Notes: generated by a model from the letters alone, not told the origin. A stretch of DNA of 64,000 nt from Candidatus Pantoea deserta (GCF_003813865.1 NZ_RMVG01000019.1:31811-95810); one strand, 5' to 3'. Shown: positions 42,650-51,926, counted from the first letter of the stretch. A program made the numbers and translations.

Positions 42650-42898
42650 ATGGTCGGCAACGATGGCTGGCCAGGCCACGCCGTCATTGTGCTGCCGGTC
42701 GTGACGATCGGCGACGGGCGGTGGTAACGAAAACGCGTTCGTTATACAGCATGGTCGGCGGCGCAGCCGATCCGTCAGCGCTTTACTCCGGCCATTACCA
42801 GGCGGTTGCAGCGGATTGCCTGGTGGAGCAGGCCGCTGGCCAGCCTGGACGATTCCCGGTCCGGCGATATTGAGCGCGTCTGCGAACGTCAAGGCTGA
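42650..42898 (+). pseudogene. Remnant of a hexapeptide-repeat (CatB/Vat-type) acetyltransferase
   Basis: Three frames together spell the C-terminal half of a xenobiotic acetyltransferase: VGNDGWPGHAVIVLPVVTIGDG (from 42650), then VVTKTRSLYSMVGG in another frame, then PIRQRFTPAITRRLQRIAWWSRPLASL to a stop at 42896-42898 in a third. The family reads IGNDVWIGxGAxxLPGVxIGDGAVV, VVTKDVPPYxIVGGNPA, and IRxRF...LLxLAWWDWP. The first frame ends in a stop after DGRW. No N-terminal half is present, so it is a decayed, truncated copy. Confidence 0.75.
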
Positions 42899-42935
42899 CT
42901 ACACTTAACCGGTCGCAACCTTACAGGAGAGCCGT

Positions 42936-43550
42936 ATGTTGACGCTTTATGGGGTACCGGGGTGGGGATCGGCCATTAGCGAACTGATGTTCTGCCTGTG
43001 TCAGGAACCCTATCGCTTCGTGGATGTGTCTGGCTTTGACCAGCCGGGAGACGCGCGCAATCAGCTGCTGGCGCTGAATCCGCTGGCGCAGGTGCCCACC
43101 CTGCAAAAAGATGACGGCACGGTGCTGACGGAGAGCGCCGCCATTGCGTTGATGCTGGCGGATCGTCATCCTTCGCTGATCCCGCCCGCCGGCACGCCGC
43201 AGCGTGAGCGCTTCTATCACTGGCTGGTGTGGCTGGTTACGACGATCTATCCCACTTTTACCTATGGCGACTATCCGCAGCGCTGGACCGTCGCAGGGGC
43301 GGAAGAGTTAAAGCAGAGCACGGATGCGCAGCGCAAACGCGGCTTTTGCTGGCTTGAAACCCAGATCGGCGGCAGCGACTATCTGCTGGGCGACAGCATC
43401 TCCCTGCTGGATGCCTATCTGCCGGTAATGGTGCGCTGGCAGCCGCGCGAAGCCTGGTTCCAGACAGAGACGCCGGGGCTGTGGGCGATTGCTCAGCGCG
43501 TTAAAAAAAGAGAAGAGTTGCAGAGCGTGGTGGCGCGCAACGGGCTGTAG
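42936..43550 (+). CDS. Glutathione S-transferase family protein
   Basis: 204 residues with a thioredoxin-fold N-terminal domain (MLTLYGVPGWGSAISELMFCLC, then LNPLAQVPTLQKDDGTVLTESAAIALMLADRHP with cis-Pro and the Glu-Ser glutathione motif) and a C-terminal helical domain (KRGFCWLETQIGGSDYLLGDSISLLDAYLPVM). Substrate unknown; detoxification or reductase activity is likely from family. Confidence 0.88.
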   Translation: MLTLYGVPGWGSAISELMFCLCQEPYRFVDVSGFDQPGDARNQLLALNPLAQVPTLQKDDGTVLTESAAIALMLADRHPSLIPPAGTPQRERFYHWLVWLVTTIYPTFTYGDYPQRWTVAGAEELKQSTDAQRKRGFCWLETQIGGSDYLLGDSISLLDAYLPVMVRWQPREAWFQTETPGLWAIAQRVKKREELQSVVARNGL

Positions 43551-43565
43551 CGCGCCGCGTCATTA

Positions 43566-44885
43566 TTACAGCGCCTGCTGCGCCACGCCGGTTGTGGCCT
43601 GCGGCTGAAGCCGCTTCTCCGGCTGTAGCAGCGTCATTGCCAGCATACTCCCCAGCGCAATTACGGCGGTGACGGTAAACATCGCATTATAGCCGTAATA
43701 CTCTGCCAGCCAGCCGCACAGCATCGGGGAGATAATGGAGGCCAGATTGGCGATGGCCAGCGTCATGCCGCTGAATGCGCCCACCGAAGCTTTGGGTGTT
43801 ACGTCAATCACCACGGACCAGTAGACATTATTCACCATGGCGTTCAGGGCGTTGCCGAGCGTCATCAGGGCAATAATGGCGGCCGCCGAACCGGCGTAGG
43901 GTATCGCCATAAAGCAGCAGGCCGTGCCCAGCAGCGTGACGGCGGCGAACAGGTTACGCGCCAGGCGCAGATTGTTAAAGCGCGCCAGCAGGCGATCGGC
44001 GATCCGACCGCCGAGCAGCACAGTAATACAGGCGCCGCTCCAGGGGATCATCGCCACATACCACAGCGAGTGCAGATCGTAGTGGAAGCTATCCTGGAGA
44101 TATTTGGGCAGCCAGGTCACCAGCGTGAAGGTGATATAGAGAAACGAGAAGTAACCCAGCGCATTGCACACCAGCGTCCGGCTGGTAAAGAAGCGCCACC
44201 AGGGCAGCGGCGTCTCGCCTTGCGCTTCCTGTCGCTGTCCGTCACGGATCAGCGCGCGCTCTGCAGCGTTGGCGGCGGACTGCTGCTCAGGCGAATCGCT
44301 GAAGGCGCGCGCGAACAGCAGCATCGCCAGCAGGGAGAAGGCTCCAAGCAAAATAAACATCATGCGCCAGTCGTTGGTCAGCAGCAGCAGGCCGACCGCA
44401 ATCGGCGCGGTCAGCAGCGAGCCGATCTGGGTAGAGAGCAGACCAATGCTCAGCGCGAAGCCGCGTTCGTTATCCGGCGCCCAGTGAGCAATGGCTTTAT
44501 TCATCAGCGCGTAGGCCGGACCTTCGGAAAAGCCGAACAGAATGCGCAGGGCGGCAAATCCCATAATGGCCGAGCCGCCAAACAGCGCCATACCCAAATC
44601 GCCGGCCCACGCGGTCGCGATCTCCAGCAGCGACCAGAGCACGCCCGCCATCAGCCAGACCTTCTTCGTGCCCAGCCGATCGGCGAGGAAGCCGCCGCAC
44701 AGCGAACCGAACAGATAGCCAAAGCCGAAATAGCCCAGCACGGCGCCTAGCTGCACCTTACTGAAGTGGTACTCCTGCGAAATCGCATTGGCCGCAAATG
44801 ACAGCGCGCCACGGTCGATGTAGTTAATTAGCGCCACAAGGAATAACAGGGAAAAAATAACGTAACGATAGCGACTCGGCTGCAT
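43566..44885 (-). CDS. MFS transporter, ACS (anion:cation symporter) family
   Basis: A 439-residue, 12-helix MFS protein resembling GudP/ExuT/DgoT transporters: NYIDRGALSFAANAISQEYHFSKVQLGAVLGYFGFGYLFGSLCGGFLADRLGTKKVW, RILFGFSEGPAYALMNKAIAHWAPDNERGFALS. Typical substrates are sugar acids such as galactarate, glucarate or galactonate. Divergent from gcd across a 500-base gap. The substrate is not determined. Confidence 0.88.
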   Translation of the reverse strand: MQPSRYRYVIFSLLFLVALINYIDRGALSFAANAISQEYHFSKVQLGAVLGYFGFGYLFGSLCGGFLADRLGTKKVWLMAGVLWSLLEIATAWAGDLGMALFGGSAIMGFAALRILFGFSEGPAYALMNKAIAHWAPDNERGFALSIGLLSTQIGSLLTAPIAVGLLLLTNDWRMMFILLGAFSLLAMLLFARAFSDSPEQQSAANAAERALIRDGQRQEAQGETPLPWWRFFTSRTLVCNALGYFSFLYITFTLVTWLPKYLQDSFHYDLHSLWYVAMIPWSGACITVLLGGRIADRLLARFNNLRLARNLFAAVTLLGTACCFMAIPYAGSAAAIIALMTLGNALNAMVNNVYWSVVIDVTPKASVGAFSGMTLAIANLASIISPMLCGWLAEYYGYNAMFTVTAVIALGSMLAMTLLQPEKRLQPQATTGVAQQAL

Positions 44886-45402
44886 ACTGCGTCTCCTGCA
44901 AAAATAGGGTCAGCAGGGATTAAGCAAGATAGATGCCAGAAGGCTGACGGTCCCGGTTTACGCGCTTCAGGGGGAGTCAGACCAAATAATAAGCAGGCAA
45001 ACTATTCGCCTGCGCATCAAAACGGTGCGTTCAGGCGGGGCGGGCGGGTAAAACCTCTGCGCGGCTGCGCTCGTGGAGAGCATACAGGGGCGGCTGGACA
45101 GGGAACCCGCGCGCCAGGTCCGGCTAATAAAAACCCGCAGAGGTTAAATTTGTGAAAATAAATTGTCACTGCTTTGAACAAAAGATGCGGTAAATACGAG
45201 AAACTTATAAGCCCTGCCGTACCATTCTTTGCTGCTGCCCGCCGTTACGCCCTGTAGCAGGCATGTCACCCTGTTAAATCCGTTAGCCATGCTAAAGACT
45301 CAGCAAAGCTCCTGTTTTTACGAAAAATTTACTTAAGTTAAAATAACGTTGAACTTATGTGTATTTATTTTATTTCCACCTTGAATGAGGAAGAAAGGGA
45401 TC
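44886..45402. other. Long divergent region between the MFS and gcd genes
   Basis: A gap of about 517 bases with no credible open frame. It contains a perfect 10-bp inverted repeat, AACCTCTGCG (45052-45061) and CGCAGAGGTT (45136-45145), enclosing a GC-rich segment of 74 bases; this could be a structured RNA or leader. AGAAAGGGATC before the ATG at 45403 is the gcd ribosome site. No known riboswitch was recognised. Confidence 0.45.
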
Positions 45403-47754
45403 ATGGTTAATAAGCTAACCAGTATTGTGATGGCGATTATCGCCGTGGCGATGCTGTATATGGGCGGAAAGCTTCTGCTGCTGGGCGGCAGCGCATTCTA
45501 TGCGCTGATGGCGGCAGGTTTACTGCTCACGGCGATCCTGCTGTTTTTAAATAAACGCAGCGCCTTGTCGCTCTATGCCGTGCTGATGTGGATCGTGCTG
45601 TTCTGGATGATCTGGGAAGTCGGCTTCGATAAATGGCAGTGGATCCCACGCGGGGACCTGTTTGGTCTGCTTGGCGTGTGGCTGGCGCTGCCCTGGGTGG
45701 TGCGTCCGCTGACTCAGCGTCGGTTCCATCCTTTCCTCGGCGCTACCGTGGCGATCATGATTGCGCTGGTTATCGGCCTGTGCTTTTACGATCCGCTGCC
45801 GCAGCAGGGGACCATTACCACGGCGCGCACGCCGTCAGCCTCGACCGGCGCGGGCAGTGACTGGACGGCCTATGGCGGTTCCACCAACGCGCTGCGTTTT
45901 TCGTCGCTGAAGCAGATCACTAAAGATAACGTAAAAGATCTTGAGGTGGCCTGGACTTACCATACCGGCGATCTGCGTAAAAGCGATGATGCGACGGAAT
46001 ACACCTTTGAGGCGACGCCGCTGAAAGCCAACGGCATGCTTTATCTCTGTACGCCGCATAACGAGGTGCACGCGCTCGATCCGGAAACCGGCGCGGTGAA
46101 ATGGAAATATGCGCCGCCGCAGGATCGCTCCTATATGCAGCAGCATCAGACCTGTCGCGGCGTGAGCTACTACGATGGCGGCAGCGCGACCGCCGGGGCG
46201 GCGACGCAGCCTGCGCTCTGCCGCAAACGCATTTTCAACGCAACCACGGACGCACAGCTGGTGGCGCTGGATGCCGACAGCGGCAAACCGTGCGCTGACT
46301 TCGGGCAGAATGGCGTGGTTGATCTGCACGTCAACATGGGCGAGGTGCGTCCGCACGCGCTGATGCAAACCTCTGCGCCGCTGGTGGCAGGCAATCTGGT
46401 GATTGTCGGCGGTTCGGTGATGGATAACGGCTTTAACCGCGGTAATCCATCGGGCGTAATCCGCGCCTGGGACGCCACCACCGGCCGCCTGGTGTGGAAC
46501 TTCGATCCGGCTCATCCGGAGGCTACCCAGCCCATCGCGGCGGATGCGACCTATCCGCAGGATACGCCGGTCGCCTGGGCGACGCTGAGCGCCGATCTGA
46601 AGAATGGCCTGGTCTATGTGCCGTTCGGCAATGCCTCGCCGGATGAGGTGGGCATCGATCGCGATGCCAGCAGCAACACGGAAAAATTCCGCGATGCGCT
46701 GGTGGCGCTGGATCTCAAAACCGGCGCCTTTAAATGGCGTTATCAGAGCGCTAATCACGATCTCTGGGACCGCGATAACCCGTCTCAGCCGACGCTGGTG
46801 GACATCGACTACCAGGGCAGCGCTCAGCCTGCGGTGATCCTGCCGACTAAAACCGGCAATCTGTTTGTGCTTAATCGCCTGACCGGTCAGCCGATTTATC
46901 CGGTCACTCAGATGAAGGTTTCCACGGAAGGCGGCGTGGCAGGGGAAAAATTTGCCGCCACGCAGCCGGTTTCCAGCCTGAACTTTATTCCGCAGCCGTT
47001 AACGGAAAAGGCAATGTGGGGCATTTCACCGTTCGATCAGATGAGCTGCCGCATCGGCTTCCGCGAGCTGCGCTACGACGGCAACCCCTGGACGCCCGCC
47101 ACGGAAAAAGGCTCATTGATCTTCCCTGGCAATATCGGCGTCTTTAACTGGGGTTCAGTCGCGGTGGATCCAGAGCGTCAGCTGCTGATTGCCGCGCCGG
47201 TACGCCTGGCTTATAAATACAATCTGATCAAGCGTACGCCAGCGACCGCCACCGAGCGTCTGTTTACCAAAGACGGCACGCCTTACTGGAATGAAAACTT
47301 CCACGGCGATTACGCCATTCACATTCAGCAGTTTGCCTCGTCGCTGGGCATCCCCTGTATCGCGCCGCCGTGGGGTCGTATGGTGGGCGTTGACCTGAAA
47401 ACCGGCAAAACCGAATGGCTGCGCCGCATCGGCACCACCAAAAACCTTAACACCAGCTTCCTGCCGGGGCGTTTTCCGATTGGTTTCCCGATGGGCATGG
47501 TGGCGCACGGCGGCCCGCTGGTGACCGCAGGGGATGTGGTTTTCCACGGCGCAACGGCGGATAACTTTTTGCGCGCTTACGACAGCAGCACCGGCGCGCT
47601 GCTGTGGCAAACCGAGCTGGATGCAGGCGCTCAGGCCACGCCATCAACCTTTATGGGTAAAGATGGCAAGCAGTACGTGGTAATTGCGGCAGGCGGACAC
47701 GGTTCGCTGGGCACCAAAAGCGGTGACAGCGTGGTGGCGTTCCGCCTGAAGTAA
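45403..47754 (+). CDS. gcd: Membrane-bound PQQ glucose dehydrogenase
   Basis: 783 residues from the ATG at 45403 (a six-codon longer frame has no ribosome site); E. coli Gcd has 796. Five membrane segments lie in the first 140 residues, then an eight-bladed PQQ propeller in the periplasm. Features: DWTAYGGSTNALRFSSLKQITKDNVKDLEVAWTYHTGD, a vicinity with TCRGVSYYDGG, SANHDLWDRDNPSQPTLVDI holding a conserved active-site Asp, and C-terminal AAGGHGSLGTKSGDSVVAFRL. It oxidises glucose to gluconolactone and passes electrons to ubiquinone. Depends on PQQ made or taken up by genes in this window. Other substrates of the glucose/quinate/shikimate family are possible but the size fits Gcd. Confidence 0.93.
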   Translation: MVNKLTSIVMAIIAVAMLYMGGKLLLLGGSAFYALMAAGLLLTAILLFLNKRSALSLYAVLMWIVLFWMIWEVGFDKWQWIPRGDLFGLLGVWLALPWVVRPLTQRRFHPFLGATVAIMIALVIGLCFYDPLPQQGTITTARTPSASTGAGSDWTAYGGSTNALRFSSLKQITKDNVKDLEVAWTYHTGDLRKSDDATEYTFEATPLKANGMLYLCTPHNEVHALDPETGAVKWKYAPPQDRSYMQQHQTCRGVSYYDGGSATAGAATQPALCRKRIFNATTDAQLVALDADSGKPCADFGQNGVVDLHVNMGEVRPHALMQTSAPLVAGNLVIVGGSVMDNGFNRGNPSGVIRAWDATTGRLVWNFDPAHPEATQPIAADATYPQDTPVAWATLSADLKNGLVYVPFGNASPDEVGIDRDASSNTEKFRDALVALDLKTGAFKWRYQSANHDLWDRDNPSQPTLVDIDYQGSAQPAVILPTKTGNLFVLNRLTGQPIYPVTQMKVSTEGGVAGEKFAATQPVSSLNFIPQPLTEKAMWGISPFDQMSCRIGFRELRYDGNPWTPATEKGSLIFPGNIGVFNWGSVAVDPERQLLIAAPVRLAYKYNLIKRTPATATERLFTKDGTPYWNENFHGDYAIHIQQFASSLGIPCIAPPWGRMVGVDLKTGKTEWLRRIGTTKNLNTSFLPGRFPIGFPMGMVAHGGPLVTAGDVVFHGATADNFLRAYDSSTGALLWQTELDAGAQATPSTFMGKDGKQYVVIAAGGHGSLGTKSGDSVVAFRLK

Positions 47755-47841
47755 TACAGACGGCTTCTCATAAATAAAGCCGGGCATAGAGGAGGGTGGG
47801 ACGATAAACAGTCAGACCACGCCTCTGTGCCTTTCTGATGC

Positions 47842-48423
47842 TTAACTTGATGTAAGCTGACTAATGAGCAGACCTTTAACATGGTTGCCTTCAAGAAAGT
47901 ATTGAAGGCAGTTCATCTGAGTAAACTCGCCGTCGCGGCGGGTATCATGACAATACTGAATTATGTCGCCAGTGGGTTTGTGAGAAAACGAAGATAAAAT
48001 CTTCTCTCGTGATGCCTCAGGCAGAAGTATGCCCCTGACCGAAACGCTGAGTTTGCCTTTAAAGGAGGAGCACTCCTTATGCTGTCTGGTTCGGGCAATG
48101 GCAATAGCGGTTAAGTCTCCATGCCCCATTTCATTATCAGAAATAAACCAGTAGCTTATATCCTGTGACGCCAGGCAAAGCCATGACGCCCGATCGTCTT
48201 TATTCACCATCACGCCTGCCGTTTTGGCAATATCACTAAGGCGACTGGATTCCATTGCATATAGTCTGTCACCCACCGTCACTTCAGGCACAAGGCTTAT
48301 GTTTGTGTCGTAATAAGAGTCAGGTAAAACATCCTGATAGTAGCTGGCACCAAAACCTTGCATCTGTGCCGCCAGCACTGCCGGGGAAGCCGTAAAAGTA
48401 AAAAGAAAAAAGATAAACTTCAT
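47842..48423 (-). CDS. Predicted periplasmic immunity protein to the Tlde1-like effector
   Basis: A 193-residue protein with a signal peptide (MKFIFFLFTFTASPAVLA), four or more Cys in the mature part, and no recognised domain. It overlaps the effector gene by four bases (ATGA). A periplasmic partner directly after a peptidoglycan-targeting T6SS effector is the expected place and location for an immunity protein (Tldi1 type). No sequence match to Tldi1 is claimed. The DNA is AT-richer than neighbouring genes. Confidence 0.68.
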   Translation of the reverse strand: MKFIFFLFTFTASPAVLAAQMQGFGASYYQDVLPDSYYDTNISLVPEVTVGDRLYAMESSRLSDIAKTAGVMVNKDDRASWLCLASQDISYWFISDNEMGHGDLTAIAIARTRQHKECSSFKGKLSVSVRGILLPEASREKILSSFSHKPTGDIIQYCHDTRRDGEFTQMNCLQYFLEGNHVKGLLISQLTSS

Positions 48424-48782
48424 TTGACTTCAAGCTCCCGGTCGCCACTAGCCCAGATGCTTTTTCTGACACTAACTGGCGCAATAATACAACCTTCTGA
48501 CGAATCAAGCGGACGCTTTCTGCTCGCGCCATGAATACGAAAAGCAGACCGTCCACACATCGCATTGCTCAGAGAAGGGGTAAGGTTAAGCGTGTATTTT
48601 CCCGTGTGGGCTGAGTTGTAAGGCGCGCCGATGGTGTAATTTCCCCGTGGAAGAGGCCCCTTATTTTTTACGCACTCTTGAGAACTGTCGTTTTTATACC
48701 CTGTTGCGCCTGCATAATCAGCGGGGTAAGTTTCACCATTGCGCGTAAATGTGTGTGTTGCAACATCATATTTCCATGTCAT
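48420..48782 (-). CDS. Tlde1-like (DUF2778) L,D-transpeptidase T6SS effector
   Basis: 120 residues from the ATG at 48782, which shares one base with the hcp stop (TAATG); the upstream ATG at 48803 lies inside hcp without a ribosome site. Family features: WKYDVATHTFTRNGETYPADYAG at the N-terminus, KGPLPRGNYTIG, and the active-site block FRIHGASRKRPLDSSEGCIIAP with His84, Ser95 and Cys98. Tlde1 effectors attack the peptidoglycan peptide stems of target cells. No signal peptide, as expected for an Hcp-carried effector. Confidence 0.82.
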   Translation of the reverse strand: MTWKYDVATHTFTRNGETYPADYAGATGYKNDSSQECVKNKGPLPRGNYTIGAPYNSAHTGKYTLNLTPSLSNAMCGRSAFRIHGASRKRPLDSSEGCIIAPVSVRKSIWASGDRELEVK

Positions 48783-49270
48783 TATGCTGTCCGTCCTTTC
48801 CATGAGTCAGAGTAGATAATATTGCCATCCAGATAATGCCATGTGATTTTTTCAAAAGCTAAATCAATGTATTCAAGGTGATCGCTCCTTACCCATCGCG
48901 CATTGTTTATGTTCATCATAAAAGGTTCTACTTCTGTTATTTTTACGTTCTCAAGGGTCGTTCTGAAGTACTCTTCTTCCTGCCCGCTGTAGTTGATTCG
49001 GTAAAATTTGAAGACAGCCTTTTTAAAGGTTTTACCAGAAGACAAAGCCTTGTAGAGATAAGGCGTCACGCCATCGATGCTTTTCATAAATGCAAAGGAA
49101 CTGTATATCCGCTTCGCTGTGATATCACCATTCATCCAGTTAGCGGATTGTTCCACAGAGTACATGATTTCATTGACTTCAATACTTCCTTCCATTCCTG
49201 GTAAATCAACACCTCCTTTTATTAATTTTCCTTCCTCATCTTCAAGCCACAGATAAACGGGGGGAGCCAT
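48782..49270 (-). CDS. hcp: Hcp-family type VI secretion tube protein
   Basis: A 162-residue Hcp: MAPPVYLWLEDEEGKLIKGGVDLPGMEGSIEVNEIMYSVEQ, then SFAFMKSIDGVTPYLYKALSSGKTFKKAVFKFYRI, matching the Hcp1 fold in order and length. It forms hexameric rings of the T6SS tube and can carry small effectors in the lumen. No other T6SS gene is in the window, so this is an orphan hcp with a private effector and immunity gene. AAGGAATTTGGCAG precedes the ATG. Confidence 0.88.
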   Translation of the reverse strand: MAPPVYLWLEDEEGKLIKGGVDLPGMEGSIEVNEIMYSVEQSANWMNGDITAKRIYSSFAFMKSIDGVTPYLYKALSSGKTFKKAVFKFYRINYSGQEEEYFRTTLENVKITEVEPFMMNINNARWVRSDHLEYIDLAFEKITWHYLDGNIIYSDSWKGRTA

Positions 49271-49512
49271 CTGCCAAATTCCTTTTTGTCGTTAAAAAGG
49301 GATTAGTAGCATGTTTTTCTGCGAATAAATATAAATATGAATATTTATTGATGCATGTCAAATTAATAAGTCGACAATTAATTTAACCAGTAATTCATTT
49401 GCGTTTATTTTCGGCGATTTATTTAATCGCACGATGGTCGAAAACTACATCATCAATACGCCAGCGCTTGTCTAAGCATCATCATAACAGACGATGCTTC
49501 TGAGGGACCTCT

Positions 49513-49540
49513 AAGCGCCCAGCGGGGCGCTTTTCGTTTT
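49513..49540 (+). terminator. Plus-strand terminator without an obvious upstream gene
   Basis: Stem AAGCGCCC (49513-49520) and GGGCGCTT (49525-49532) followed by TTTTCGTTTTT. Genes on both sides are on the minus strand. A second stem, AAGCATC and GATGCTT, lies just upstream (about 49476-49501). The pair could be the 3' end of a small RNA from the AT-rich 49271-49500 gap. Confidence 0.55.
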
Positions 49541-49555
49541 TGTCCTGAACCTTAG

Positions 49556-51034
49556 TTATGCCTGCGCCTGACGTTTCGAACGCGCTTCCAGCACCTTCAG
49601 CGCAATCTTGTCGCCCACGGCCTGATCGATATTGCGCCAGTACTCGAAGGCGCGCGACAGCACCGGCTCTTCGACGCCATTCAGCAGATGGCCGCTGACG
49701 TTATTAACCAGACGCTCGCGCGCGGCTTCATCCATGACCTTGTTAATCAGCGTATTCGCCTGACCAAAATCGTCGTCGTCTTTACGCAGCGTGTAAGGGG
49801 ACCGCACCATATCGCCGCTGGATTCCCAGGTGGAATCGGTAGGATAACGCTCGCCGTCCGCTGCCGGACCGCCTTTGCTGTTTGGCGCATAAACCGGATC
49901 GGAGACCGGGTGGATACGCATCGCGCCATCTTTGCTGTAGCTGTTAACCGGCGACTGTGGGGCATTAACCGGGATCTGCTTATAGTTGACGCCAAGGCGG
50001 TGGCGGTGCGCATCGGCATAGGAGAAGACGCGACCCAGCAACATCTTATCCGGACTCAGGCCGATGCCGGGCACCAGGTTATTCGGCTCAAAGGCGGCCT
50101 GTTCAATCTGCGCGTGGTTATCGGTCGGATTACGGTCCAGCACCAGCTTGCCCACTTTAATCAGCGGATAGTCGTCGTGCGGCCAGACTTTGGTCAGGTC
50201 GAACGGGTTATAGCGATAGGTCTCCGCCTCGGCAAACGGCATGATCTGCATGTAGAGCGTCCAGCTGGGGAACTTGCCCTCCTTAATGGAGAAAAACAGA
50301 TCGCGGGTGTGGTGGTCGATGTCATGACCGGCCAGCGTATCGGCTTCCTCCTGGGTAAGGAACTCGATGCCCTGATCGGTGTGGAAGTGGTATTTCACCC
50401 AGAATTTTTCACCCTGGGCGTTAACCCACATATAGGTATGGCTGGAGTAGCCATTCATATGCCGCCAGGTTTTCGGAATGCCGCGATCGCCCATCAGCCA
50501 GGTGACCTGGTGTGACGACTCCGGCGAAAGGGTCCAGAAATCCCACTGCATATCGTTATCGCGCAGGTTATTGTCGGCGCGACGCTTTTGCGAGCGGATG
50601 AAGTGCTGGAATTTCATGGGGTCGCGAATAAAGAAGACCGGCGTGTTGTTGCCCACCATGTCGTAGTTGCCTTCGGTGGTATAGAACTTCAGGGCGAAAC
50701 CGCGCGGATCGCGCCAGGTATCCGGACTGCCGCGTTCGCCAGCCACCGTAGAGAAGCGCAGCAGCACGTCGGTGCGCGTGCCAGGCTGGAACACGGCGGC
50801 TTTGGTGTACTTGCTGACATCATCGGTGACGAGAAAGTAGCCGAACGCGCCGCTGCCTTTGGCGTGCGGCTGGCGCTCAGGGATACGCTCACGGTTGAAA
50901 TTGGCCATCTGCTCAATGAGATAGTGGTCGTGCAATACCAGCGGGCCGTCAGGGCCGACCGACAGCGAGTGTTCATCGCTGGCGACGGGAATGCCAGCGT
51001 CCGTGGTTGTCGGTTTACGCTCATCATTGCTCAT
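49556..51034 (-). CDS. Monofunctional heme catalase, small-subunit type
   Basis: A 492-residue catalase of clade 3 size (KatA-like). The active-site His is H57 in [20 protein letters not shown]; the distal Asn is in [13 protein letters not shown]; the proximal heme Tyr is in [14 protein letters not shown]. It converts hydrogen peroxide to water and oxygen. No signal peptide. No operon partner; the nitroreductase upstream on the same strand is separated by 151 bases with a hairpin. Confidence 0.95.
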   Translation of the reverse strand: MSNDERKPTTTDAGIPVASDEHSLSVGPDGPLVLHDHYLIEQMANFNRERIPERQPHAKGSGAFGYFLVTDDVSKYTKAAVFQPGTRTDVLLRFSTVAGERGSPDTWRDPRGFALKFYTTEGNYDMVGNNTPVFFIRDPMKFQHFIRSQKRRADNNLRDNDMQWDFWTLSPESSHQVTWLMGDRGIPKTWRHMNGYSSHTYMWVNAQGEKFWVKYHFHTDQGIEFLTQEEADTLAGHDIDHHTRDLFFSIKEGKFPSWTLYMQIMPFAEAETYRYNPFDLTKVWPHDDYPLIKVGKLVLDRNPTDNHAQIEQAAFEPNNLVPGIGLSPDKMLLGRVFSYADAHRHRLGVNYKQIPVNAPQSPVNSYSKDGAMRIHPVSDPVYAPNSKGGPAADGERYPTDSTWESSGDMVRSPYTLRKDDDDFGQANTLINKVMDEAARERLVNNVSGHLLNGVEEPVLSRAFEYWRNIDQAVGDKIALKVLEARSKRQAQA

Positions 51035-51152
51035 AAGTTCTCTCCATTTTTATAGGGGTATGGCAACCATTAAGCGTAGTTAAGAATTGTGGCTCTGCCG
51101 TAGCAGAATGATGATGATTGTGAAAGGCGATGCGAAAAAAAAGAGGCGGGTA

Positions 51153-51177
51153 GCGCTCAGGCGGAATGCCTGAGCGC
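51153..51177 (-). terminator. Hairpin after the nitroreductase gene
   Basis: Stem GCGCTCAGGC (51153-51162) and GCCTGAGCGC (51168-51177), five-base loop. On the minus strand a run of eight T residues follows after about nine bases, so termination of the nitroreductase transcript is likely though the spacing is long. Confidence 0.6.
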
Positions 51178-51185
51178 GGCAAAGC

Positions 51186-51926
51186 TTATTTGTCGGTGCC
51201 GAAGCCCTGTTTTTTCAGCGCGCCCAGCACGTGCGGAAAGTAGATGTTCTGATAATAGCCGCTGACGCTCTCGCTCCAGCTTTCGCCGTCGGCGCGACCA
51301 ATGTTCTGCCAGTGCTGCACCATCTCCTGGTTATAGGCGGCGATTTTCTCCTCCAGACCAGCGGTACGGTAGGCCTCCTCGTGACGGAAGGTCTCCAGCG
51401 GCAGACGCGGTTTCATATGCGACGGCTCGTCAACATAACCCATCACCACGCCGGCAACCGGGAAGGTGTATTCCGGCAGTTCCAGAAGGCTAATCAGCGC
51501 GTCAGGATCGCGACGGATGCCGCCAATCGGCACAATGCCCAGACCTTCAGCGCGCGCGGCGGCCATCACGGAGCCGAGAGCGATGCCGACATCCGTGGCG
51601 CCGGAAACGATACTTTCAATGCTCTGCTGAGCAATCTGCTCGCGATCGATGGCGTTCATGGCGACGCGGGACTTATGCATATCCAGCACAAAAGTCAGAA
51701 ACACAGGCGCTTTGGCGATCCACGGCTGGCCGCCTGCAATCTGGGAAATCTGCGCGCGCTTCGCCGCATCGCGCGTCACTACGACGGAAACCTGCTGTGA
51801 GTTAACCGAAGTCGGAGCGCGGTAAGCCGTACTGATGATGCGATCCAGAATCGCATCGTCAACGACTTGCTCAGTAAAACTGCGTTCGCTTTTATGGCTG
51901 GTGAAAATATCAATAATCGAGTTCAT
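51186..51926 (-). CDS. NfsA/Frp-type FMN nitroreductase
   Basis: A 246-residue flavin enzyme. FMN-binding residues appear in SHKSERSFTEQVVDD near the N-terminus (SxRxF motif), the APTSVNSQQVSVVVT strand, and GIALGSVMAAARAEGLGIVPIGGIRRDPDALISLLELP. NfsA-type enzymes reduce nitroaromatics and quinones with NADPH. Single gene. Confidence 0.9.
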   Translation of the reverse strand: MNSIIDIFTSHKSERSFTEQVVDDAILDRIISTAYRAPTSVNSQQVSVVVTRDAAKRAQISQIAGGQPWIAKAPVFLTFVLDMHKSRVAMNAIDREQIAQQSIESIVSGATDVGIALGSVMAAARAEGLGIVPIGGIRRDPDALISLLELPEYTFPVAGVVMGYVDEPSHMKPRLPLETFRHEEAYRTAGLEEKIAAYNQEMVQHWQNIGRADGESWSESVSGYYQNIYFPHVLGALKKQGFGTDK

